A DNA stretch of 5,787 bases from Azoarcus sp. (GTDB taxonomy: Bacteria; Pseudomonadota; Gammaproteobacteria; Burkholderiales; Rhodocyclaceae): the NCBI GenBank assembly GCA_031282905.1, contig JAITCV010000190.1:1-5787 (forward strand). Reading direction: 5' to 3'. The notes under the pieces are model-generated. The model worked only from the letters and a program-made list of their open reading frames with translations. It had not been told where the DNA came from and ran no database searches. This document shows positions 1-4,603 of this stretch, one piece after another. How positions within the stretch are numbered: the first letter of the stretch is position 1; every line of letters begins with the position of its first letter. Both the position numbers and the translations under genes were made by a program.

Positions 1-66
1 GATGGTGGCGACATTGACCAACACATCCAGCAATTGGTCGGGATGGAGCGGGAAGGGGATTTTCAT
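1..66 (-). CDS. Possible N-terminus of an unidentified protein, cut by window edge
   Basis: From the ATG at 66-64 an open frame of 22 codons runs off the window edge. It begins MKIPFPLHPDQLLDV and most codons end in G or C, as in the neighbouring intact genes, which argues for real coding. I do not recognise the family. No purine-rich ribosome binding site lies before the ATG. The stop of a short upstream ORF (131-63) overlaps this start as ATGA, so translational coupling could replace a binding site. An alternative GTG start in another frame exists at about 97, so the start is uncertain. Too little sequence is visible to assign a function. Confidence 0.4.
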   Translation of the reverse strand, partial: MKIPFPLHPDQLLDVLVNVATI

Positions 67-131
67 GGTTTGGGGGAACTGCGGACAGCAATTCTTTTGC
101 TTTCACGTTTGGCGGGAAACTGGAATTCCAT
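63..131 (-). CDS. Possible 22-codon leader ORF overlapping the next start
   Basis: ATG at 131-129 begins MEFQFPAKRESK and ends in a TGA at 65-63 that overlaps the ATG at 66-64. An AAGGA lies about nine bases before the ATG, a reasonable ribosome binding site. The peptide is basic and resembles nothing I know. It could be a coupled leader peptide, the shifted N-terminus of the downstream gene, or chance. Confidence 0.2.
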   Translation of the reverse strand: MEFQFPAKRESKRIAVRSSPKP

Positions 132-159
132 TATGGCATTTCCTTGATGAAGGGAGCAA
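130..159 (-). promoter_or_regulatory. Weak candidate sigma-70 promoter
   Basis: On the minus strand TTGCTC (159-154) is followed after 18 bases by CATAAT (135-130). The -10 box matches the consensus at five of six bases, the -35 box at three of six. It would start transcription near 123, ahead of the possible gene at 66, but it is incompatible with translation of the leader ORF starting at 131. Confidence 0.2.
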
Positions 160-208
160 CGGAAAAGGGCGCAAAGGGGCGATTGAAAGTGGATTTCGGC
201 CTTGTCTT

Positions 209-228
209 CCCCCCTGACAAAGGGGGGG
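209..228. repeat. C-run/G-run palindrome in intergenic region
   Basis: Six C (209-214) and seven G (222-228) flank a seven-base loop TGACAAA, giving a GC-only hairpin. No T run follows on either strand, so it is not a standard intrinsic terminator. It looks like a dispersed extragenic palindrome. Whether it recurs elsewhere in the genome cannot be seen from this window. Confidence 0.4.
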
Positions 229-252
229 CGAGGGGAATACCGATCAAATCGA

Positions 253-284
253 ATTTTATTTTATGGATAATTTTATCAATAAAA
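253..284. other. AT-rich patch with nested inverted repeat
   Basis: This is the most AT-rich stretch of the window. TTTTATT (254-260) pairs with AATAAAA (278-284), and inside it GATAA (266-270) faces TTATC (273-277). Read on the minus strand it also offers TTGATA (279-274), a 15-base spacer and TAAAAT (258-253). That is a promoter-like pair with a short spacer. The stretch could be a promoter region, a DNA-bending site or a remnant of acquired DNA; none is proven. Confidence 0.25.
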
Positions 285-306
285 ATCAATGAGTTACATT
301 TCATAT

Positions 307-321
307 TTCGCCGGAATGACG
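307..321. repeat. Half of a common extragenic repeat (TTCGCCGGAATGACG)
   Basis: The 15-mer TTCGCCGGAATGACG matches, from memory, the right arm of a palindromic extragenic repeat found in many proteobacteria, whose other arm reads like ATTCCGGC. The partner arm is missing here, so this would be a truncated copy. It sits seven bases past the stop of the decayed gene at 861-328. Confidence 0.35.
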
Positions 322-327
322 GTTTGT

Positions 328-861
328 TCAGAGACTCCTCAGGGAGATGAGCGCGTAGCGGTTCTTGATCTGCTTCACAAAGGCGCGAAATTGTGTGGCG
401 TGGTGTGGCGATAGACAGCCGGAGGCGAGGATGTCCAGTTGCCCGCTGCCGATGTCGTTATCATAGCTCTTCAGCGCGTCCGAGAGCATGTACCAGGCGC
501 GCGTGGAAAATGGTTCTTTGGGGGGCTGCCGCCACAGGTGATCTTGAGCGCGATTGCCCGCGATGATCTGGGCAGGCCGATGTTCTCCGCGCAGGCTGCC
601 CAGAAGCGAAACGCAGGGTAACCAAACTCGGAAGCGAATTGTTTGACAATGAAAGACTTGTCGACATTCAGCAATTGGCCGGGAAGGGTTTGCCGGTTTT
701 GACATTTCCGCCCATGCCCTCGAAACCAAGGTCAGTTCCTGATCGTATTGCTCGACCTTCCATATTTCGGATACGTCGATATCCTTGGCTTCGCGCTTGC
801 TTATTTTCCATCCATGGTGGAAAAGATGTTTCTCGATATCGTCGATATGGGCTGATGACAT
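328..861 (-). pseudogene. Frameshifted remnant of an unidentified protein
   Basis: Three reading frames taken in turn give one protein-like sequence. It starts MSSAHIDDIEKHLFHHGWK (from ATG 861) and runs to ELTLV near 725. It continues FEGMGGNVKTGKPFP in the next frame to about 677, then QLLNVDKSFIVKQFASEFGY in the third frame to about 510. It returns to the first frame, ending FRAFVKQIKNRYALISLRSL at the stop 330-328. Each shift has the same sense, as if one base were lost, and all lie near short homopolymers (TTT, GG/CC, CCCCCC-AAA). Third codon positions are less GC-rich than in groEL, so the gene may have been acquired. I do not recognise the family; about 177 residues would be restored. 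No good ribosome binding site precedes 861. Sequencing indels are an alternative to true decay. Confidence 0.45.
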
Positions 862-906
862 TGCTGCCCATTGGATGTAAAACTCATGGCTGCGGACGGA
901 TAAGAT

Positions 907-959
907 AAAAACCGCGCGGGCGGAAAAATCCGTGTCATGGAATTTCCGCCCGCGCGGTT
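907..959 (-). terminator. Rho-independent terminator of the groES-groEL operon
   Basis: A perfect 17-bp inverted repeat, AACCGCGCGGGCGGAAA (910-926) against TTTCCGCCCGCGCGGTT (943-959), encloses a 16-base loop. In the minus-strand transcript the stem is followed by five T (911-907) and then ATCTTA. That is the layout of an intrinsic terminator about 45 bases beyond the groEL stop. The plus strand lacks a T run on the other side, so it acts in one direction. The stem is unusually long and GC-rich. Confidence 0.88.
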
Positions 960-962
960 CGC

Positions 963-988
963 GGCCGCTTCCCATACGGGAAGCGGCC
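963..988 (-). terminator. Second perfect hairpin between groEL stop and terminator
   Basis: GGCCGCTTCCC (963-973) and GGGAAGCGGCC (978-988) form a perfect 11-bp stem with a four-base loop, starting 14 bases past the groEL stop. It has no T run of its own. It may protect the 3' end of the groESL mRNA from exonucleases or assist the terminator just below it. Confidence 0.6.
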
Positions 989-1002
989 ATCTGGCTTTGG
1001 GC

Positions 1003-2643
1003 TCAGAACTCCGGCCCGCCGAAGCCGCCATGACCACCCGGCGGCAGGGCGCCCGCGGGTTTGTCTTCGACCAGTTCGGCGACCAGCGCATCGGTGGTGA
1101 GGATCAGCGCAGCGACCGAAGCGGCGTTTTGCAACGCCGAACGGGTGACCTTGGCAGGGTCGAGCACGCCTTGTTCCACCAGATCGCCGTATTCGCCGTT
1201 GGCGGCGTTATAGCCGAAGTTGCCCTTGCCTTCGAGCACCTTGGCCACGACGACCGAGGATTCGTCGCCGGCGTTGTTGACGATCTGACGCAGCGGTTCT
1301 TCTACGGCGCGCAGCACGATCTTGATGCCAGCGTCTTGTTCGTGATTGTCGCCCTTCAGATCCTTGATCGCGGCGCGGGCGCGCAGGAGCGCCACGCCGC
1401 CGCCGGGGACGATGCCTTCTTCCACCGCCGCGCGGGTGGCATGGAGCGCGTCTTCGACCCGCGCTTTCTTTTCCTTGAGTTCGACTTCGGTGGCGGCGCC
1501 CACCTTGATCACCGCTACGCCGCCCGCGAGCTTGGCCTTGCGTTCCTGAAGCTTTTCACGGTCGTAATCGGAGGTGGCGGTGGCGATCTGGGCGTCGATC
1601 GAGGCGACTCGCGCCTTGATCGCGTCGGGGCTGCCCGAGCCGTCGATCAGGGTGGTGGTTTCCTTTTGTACTTCGATGCGCTTGGCCTGGCCCAGTTCGG
1701 TCAGGGTGGTTTTTTCCAGCGTGAGGCCGATTTCTTCGGTAATTACCCGGCCGCCGGTGAGAATGGCGATGTCTTCGAGGATGGCCTTGCGGCGGTCGCC
1801 GAAGCCGGGCGCTTTCACCGCCACCACCTTGAGGATGCCGCGCAGGGTGTTGACCACCAGGGTGGCAAGCGCTTCGCCTTCGACATCTTCGGCGATGATC
1901 AGCAAGGGTCGGCCCGCCTTGGCGACTTGTTCCAGGATCGGCAGCAAGTCGCGGACGTTGGAAATCTTCTTGTCGGACAACAGGATGTAGGGGCTGTCCA
2001 GCCCTGCGACTTGCTTGTCCGGGTTGTTGATGAAATAGGGCGAGAGGTAGCCGCGATCGAATTGCAGGCCCTCGACGACTTCGAGTTCGTTGTTGAGACT
2101 CTTGCCGTCCTCGACGGTGATCACGCCTTCCTTGCCGACCTTGTCGATCGCGTCCGCGATGATCGTGCCGATGTCGGCGTCGGCGTTCGCCGAGATCGCG
2201 CCAACCTGGGCGATTTCCTTGGAAGTGGTGGTGGGGCGGGCGATTTTTTTCAGTTCATCGACGATGGCGATGACCGCCTTGTCAATGCCGCGTTTGAGAT
2301 CGGCTGGATTGAAGCCAGCGGCGACGAACTTGAAGCCTTCGCGCACGATGGCCTGGGCGAGCACGGTGGCGGTGGTGGTGCCGTCGCCGGCGTTGTCGGA
2401 AGTCTTGGAGGCGACTTCCTTCACCAGTTGCGCGCCGATGTTTTCGAACTTGTCCTTGAGTTCGATTTCCTTGGCGACCGAGACGCCGTCCTTGGTGACG
2501 GTGGGCGCGCCGAATGAACGTTCGAGCACGACGTTGCGGCCCTTGGGACCGAGGGTTACCTTGACGGCGTTGGCGAGGATGTTGACTCCCTGGACGACCT
2601 TGGAACGGGCGTCGTCACCGAACAGCACTTGTTTTGCGGGCAT
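1003..2643 (-). CDS. groEL: Chaperonin GroEL (60 kDa, Hsp60)
   Basis: GroEL forms the cytoplasmic double-ring chamber in which non-native proteins fold with ATP and the GroES lid. The protein has 546 residues, a normal length, and lines up with E. coli GroEL without gaps over almost its whole length. ATP-site and catalytic residues are present: LGPKG (31-35), D52, the GDGTTT motif with D87, D398 and GGG (414-416). The apical residues that bind substrate and GroES are kept: Y199, Y203, F204, L234, L237, L259, V263 and V264. It is oddly free of Met (only the initiator), Cys and Trp. Positions that are Met in E. coli carry V16, I69, L73, F111, A114, I166, L193, L233, L267, I288, L307, L389, V447 and L488; Cys positions carry T138, A458 and A519. 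The tail is GGHGGFGGPEF instead of GGM repeats. The start follows a CGGAG seven bases upstream. It is second in the operon, 54 nt after groES. Confidence 0.99.
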   Translation of the reverse strand: MPAKQVLFGDDARSKVVQGVNILANAVKVTLGPKGRNVVLERSFGAPTVTKDGVSVAKEIELKDKFENIGAQLVKEVASKTSDNAGDGTTTATVLAQAIVREGFKFVAAGFNPADLKRGIDKAVIAIVDELKKIARPTTTSKEIAQVGAISANADADIGTIIADAIDKVGKEGVITVEDGKSLNNELEVVEGLQFDRGYLSPYFINNPDKQVAGLDSPYILLSDKKISNVRDLLPILEQVAKAGRPLLIIAEDVEGEALATLVVNTLRGILKVVAVKAPGFGDRRKAILEDIAILTGGRVITEEIGLTLEKTTLTELGQAKRIEVQKETTTLIDGSGSPDAIKARVASIDAQIATATSDYDREKLQERKAKLAGGVAVIKVGAATEVELKEKKARVEDALHATRAAVEEGIVPGGGVALLRARAAIKDLKGDNHEQDAGIKIVLRAVEEPLRQIVNNAGDESSVVVAKVLEGKGNFGYNAANGEYGDLVEQGVLDPAKVTRSALQNAASVAALILTTDALVAELVEDKPAGALPPGGHGGFGGPEF

Positions 2644-2697
2644 GGAAAGGCTCCGTATGAATGGGTGTGAAGAAAAAAGCGGGGCTTGAAGTGGCGT

Positions 2698-2985
2698 TTA
2701 TTCGATTACGCCGAAAAGGTCTTCCTCGCGGACGACCAGCAATTCCTCGCCGTCGACCTTGACCGCCTGGCCGGCATATTTGCCGAACAGCACGCGGTCG
2801 CCGGCTTTGACTTGCAGCGGGCGTACTGAACCGTTTTCGAGGATTTTGCCGTTGCCGACGGCGATGACTTCGCCTTGATCCGGTTTTTCTCCGGCGGAAT
2901 CGGGAATCACGATGCCGCTGGCGGTGGTGCGCTCGGCATCGAGGCGCTTGACGATGACTCGGTCATGAAGGGGGCGAATGGCCAT
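2698..2985 (-). CDS. groES: Co-chaperonin GroES (10 kDa, Hsp10)
   Basis: GroES is the seven-subunit lid that caps GroEL and triggers folding in the closed chamber. The 95-residue protein is of usual length. It starts MAIRPLHDRVIVKR, the family hallmark, and has the mobile loop with SGIVIPD (23-29) that docks on the GroEL apical domain. GEVIAVGNGK (38-47) and LFGKYAG (66-72) belong to the core barrel. I chose the ATG at 2985-2983 because an AGGAG lies seven bases upstream and the homology begins exactly there. The frame stays open up to 3060, but that extension crosses the CIRCE operator. Like GroEL here, it has no internal Met and no Cys; the usual ELLVMREED reads ELLVVREED. It is the first gene of the operon, under CIRCE and a heat-shock-type promoter. 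Confidence 0.98.
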   Translation of the reverse strand: MAIRPLHDRVIVKRLDAERTTASGIVIPDSAGEKPDQGEVIAVGNGKILENGSVRPLQVKAGDRVLFGKYAGQAVKVDGEELLVVREEDLFGVIE

Positions 2986-2992
2986 GAGTGGA

Positions 2993-2997
2993 CTCCT
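2993..2997 (-). promoter_or_regulatory. groES ribosome binding site (AGGAG)
   Basis: AGGAG on the minus strand lies seven bases before ATG 2985. It fixes the groES start and rules out the in-frame upstream ATG at 3060. Confidence 0.85.
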
Positions 2998-3019
2998 GTC
3001 TGGGTACAAGGTTGAATTG

Positions 3020-3046
3020 CTAGCACTCGATGGTGTCGAGTGCCAG
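3020..3046 (-). promoter_or_regulatory. CIRCE operator (HrcA binding site) of groESL
   Basis: On the minus strand CTGGCACTC (3046-3038), nine bases, then GAGTGCTAG (3028-3020). The known CIRCE consensus is TTAGCACTC-N9-GAGTGCTAA. Fifteen of 18 arm bases match and the spacer is exactly nine. The core GCACTC/GAGTGC is perfect. It lies in the expected untranslated leader, 34 bases before the groES start. In bacteria with HrcA, this repressor binds CIRCE and is kept active by GroEL, giving feedback control. Confidence 0.92.
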
Positions 3047-3056
3047 ACAGGCGCGA

Positions 3057-3372
3057 TCATGCCTCAGCCAATGGGGAATGTGTTGGAAGTTTTTCTGCGA
3101 AGAATTCCCGCTGGGCGGAATAAGCGGCACGGCGCTCGTTTTCGCTGCCATCGTCATTGCCCTGATGGTCGACTGCTTGCACCGGGGGCAACGCCTGACC
3201 GAGTCTGGGCTGAATGGCATATCACATATATCCCAGTCATCATTACTTCCGCATGGATAACCCGTCGACTCGCCCGATCTTTCTTCACCAACAACAATAG
3301 AGATACCGCAAACTGGATGCCTTCAGGGTAATCTGGATATTCATAAACGGTTTCCAGACGAAATGGAGCCAT
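3057..3372 (-). pseudogene. Possible decayed small gene upstream of groES
   Basis: No single frame covers this stretch, but three successive frames give protein-like text. MAPFRLETVYEYPDYPEGIQ runs from ATG 3372. It is followed by IVVGEERSGESTGYPCGSND from about 3298, and then by GNDDGSENERRAAYSAQREF and EKLPTHSPLAEA, ending at TGA 3059-3057. Both shifts again have the sense of one lost base. The last segment is charged and has coding-like codon use, and it overlaps the proposed groES promoter. I do not recognise the family, there is no ribosome binding site before 3372, and chance reading frames are a serious alternative. Confidence 0.28.
3068..3098 (-). promoter_or_regulatory. Candidate sigma-32 (RpoH) heat-shock promoter of groESL
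   Basis: CCCCATTGG (3076-3068) closely fits the sigma-32 -10 element CCCCATNT. Fifteen bases upstream GCAGAAA (3098-3092) keeps the GAAA half of the -35 element CTTGAAA. Transcription would start near 3060, placing CIRCE in the leader. Dual control by RpoH and HrcA is known in betaproteobacteria, and the site layout fits it. The -35 half is weak. Confidence 0.55.
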
Positions 3373-3546
3373 GACAGTAAACCAAAAAATCTCAAAACCT
3401 TATAACTATATCTATCGCTATCAGGAAGGAATTCAAATCAGCTCAAATGGGATTCCCGGAAGACACCTCGGGATGAAATTTCATATTCGATCCCGAAGTT
3501 GTCTTTTGATCCAATCAAGTTTGCCATTCATCGGAAATTCCCGGTT
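3373..3546. other. Intergenic stretch after pssA, no supported gene
   Basis: The stretch is relatively AT-rich for the window, mainly at 3371-3440. It has only weak inverted repeats, such as TCCCG/CGGGA around 3452-3473, and no hairpin followed by a T run. A convincing pssA terminator is therefore not visible. Short open frames exist on the minus strand (for example MNGKLDWIKRQLRDRI from about 3531) but none can be supported as a gene. Confidence 0.5.
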
Positions 3547-4356
3547 TCATTTCGGTTTTTCCGTGGATGCTTCGTCCCGCAGTGGAGTTCCCGGGATGGT
3601 CGGCGCGGAACTGGCGGGCACCGGCGCCGCCTTGCGTTGTTGCCGCCAACGCACAACGTATAACACGTAGCCCGAGAGCGCATAGACGACAAACAGGCCG
3701 AACAGAATGCCGGGAGGGTAATAGGAGGCAAGGGCGAAGGCCAGCATGATGGCGATGACCACGATGAAAGGCACGCTTTTGCGCAAATTGATGGATTTGC
3801 CGCTCCAGAACGGAATGTTGCTCACCATGGTGACGCCGGCAAAGATGGTGAGCAGGCAGGCGAGCCAGTGTACTTCGGCGCCGTCGATCTTGTTGTCGAT
3901 CATGATCCACACCAGCCCGGCAATCAGGGCGGCGGCGGCGGGGCTGGGCAGGCCCTGAAAATAACGCTTGTCGACGATATCGATGTTGGTGTTGAAACGG
4001 GCGAGCCGCAACGCGCCGCCTGCGCAATAGATGAATGCGGCAATCCAGCCAAGCTTGCCCATGTCGCGCAGCGCCCATTCGTAGACCACCAGCGCGGGCG
4101 CCGCGCTGAAACACACCATGTCGGAGAGCGAATCGTATTGCGCGCCGAATTCGCTTTGGGTATGAGTGAGGCGGGCAATGCGTCCATCCAGACCATCGAA
4201 CATCATCGCCACGAAAATGGCGATGGCCGCAGTGTCGAAATTCTTGTTCATTGCCTGCACGATGGCATAGAAACCGGAGAAGAGCGCGGCGGTGGTACAT
4301 AGATTGGGCAGCAGGTAAATACCGCGCCGACGCTGGCGTTGTGGCAAAGGGTTCAT
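3547..4356 (-). CDS. pssA: CDP-diacylglycerol--serine O-phosphatidyltransferase (phosphatidylserine synthase)
   Basis: This inner-membrane enzyme joins CDP-diacylglycerol and L-serine to give phosphatidylserine and CMP. Psd then decarboxylates the product to phosphatidylethanolamine. The 269-residue protein carries the complete CDP-alcohol phosphatidyltransferase motif D57-G58-x2-A61-R62-x8-G71-x3-D75-x3-D79, with the preceding D54. The four Asp bind the catalytic metal ions. Hydrophobic membrane segments are visible at roughly 14-35, 42-53, 83-95, 103-116, 138-153, 163-180, 196-213 and 216-236. A basic N-terminus (RQRRR) and a Pro/Ser-rich hydrophilic tail (240-269) flank the membrane core. 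This is the integral-membrane type II (Bacillus-like) enzyme, not the E. coli type. Start ATG 4356 has an AGGA nine bases upstream (4369-4366). Met and Cys are normally frequent here, unlike in GroEL. The usual partner psd is not in the window. Confidence 0.95.
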   Translation of the reverse strand: MNPLPQRQRRRGIYLLPNLCTTAALFSGFYAIVQAMNKNFDTAAIAIFVAMMFDGLDGRIARLTHTQSEFGAQYDSLSDMVCFSAAPALVVYEWALRDMGKLGWIAAFIYCAGGALRLARFNTNIDIVDKRYFQGLPSPAAAALIAGLVWIMIDNKIDGAEVHWLACLLTIFAGVTMVSNIPFWSGKSINLRKSVPFIVVIAIMLAFALASYYPPGILFGLFVVYALSGYVLYVVRWRQQRKAAPVPASSAPTIPGTPLRDEASTEKPK

Positions 4357-4403
4357 GCGGGGAAATCCTGCGGAGTACGTTTCATGGGCATGCGAAGGGG
4401 GGG

Positions 4404-4409
4404 ATTCTA
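4404..4409 (-). promoter_or_regulatory. Candidate -10 box for pssA (TAGAAT)
   Basis: TAGAAT matches TATAAT at five of six bases and lies about 50 bases before the pssA start, in a suitable place for its promoter. No recognisable -35 box stands 16-18 bases upstream, so the call rests on position and the -10 match only. Confidence 0.3.
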
Positions 4410-4414
4410 GCGCA

Positions 4415-4513
4415 TCAGCCCAACGCGAGCGCTTTCAGTGCTTCGACCTGGACAGGATCGGGCCGGGCACGGGCAAATCGCCATTGAGCATGCCATGGCT
4501 GCCACAGCGGCAT
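4415..4513 (-). CDS. Possible 32-residue ORF between dacB and pssA
   Basis: ATG 4513 to TGA 4417-4415 encodes a peptide starting MPLWQPWHAQWRFARARPDP and ending VEALKALALG. The end reads like a natural C-terminal helix and the peptide is Trp- and Arg-rich. The frame is closed by a stop eight codons before the ATG. There is no clear ribosome binding site and the codon bias is weaker than in pssA. It could be a small protein, the tail of a lost gene, or chance. I know no homolog. Confidence 0.25.
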   Translation of the reverse strand: MPLWQPWHAQWRFARARPDPVQVEALKALALG

Positions 4514-4515
4514 CA

Positions 4516-4551
4516 GGTGGCTTGGCGGCGCGCGCCGTTATCGCTGCCACC
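4516..4551. other. Nested GC-rich hairpin downstream of dacB
   Basis: GGTGGC (4516-4521) pairs with GCCACC (4546-4551) and encloses a perfect 12-base palindrome CGGCGCGCGCCG (4526-4537). No T run follows on the minus strand, so a classical terminator is not shown. It could help end or stabilise the dacB transcript. Confidence 0.25.
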
Positions 4552-4581
4552 ACGCAGCGCGGGCCGGGCGGAACGGACAAG

Positions 4582-4603
4582 ATGAAATGATATTACATCT
4601 CAT
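4582..4603. other. AT-rich hairpin over the dacB stop codon
   Basis: ATGAAATG (4582-4589) and CATCTCAT (4596-4603) pair over eight bases with one wobble and a six-base loop. The dacB stop codon (4602-4600) lies inside the arm. The stem is weak and has no T run, so its role is doubtful. Confidence 0.2.

Noticed and set aside
328..990. Single 220-codon minus-strand frame as an intact gene
   Set aside because: Its first 40 codons are the two terminator hairpins, and its middle part (about 720-505) is less protein-like than the other two frames. A frameshifted remnant explains it better.
937..2517. 526-codon open frame on the plus strand opposite groEL
   Set aside because: It lies fully antisense to an unmistakable groEL and starts inside the terminator hairpin. 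Its Gly/Asp/Val-rich text is the usual mirror of a GC-biased coding strand, with no recognisable motif.
2090..2689. 199-codon plus-strand frame at the 5' end of groEL
   Set aside because: Antisense to conserved groEL codons and crosses the groEL start region; no motif or ribosome binding site supports it.
2986..3060. 25-codon N-terminal extension of GroES from ATG 3060
   Set aside because: The extension translates the CIRCE operator and the ribosome binding site. GroES homology and AGGAG spacing both point to ATG 2985.
3515..4300. 261-codon minus-strand frame overlapping pssA
   Set aside because: It is the shifted frame of pssA, rich in Arg and His and without motifs, while the other frame holds the complete phosphatidyltransferase signature.
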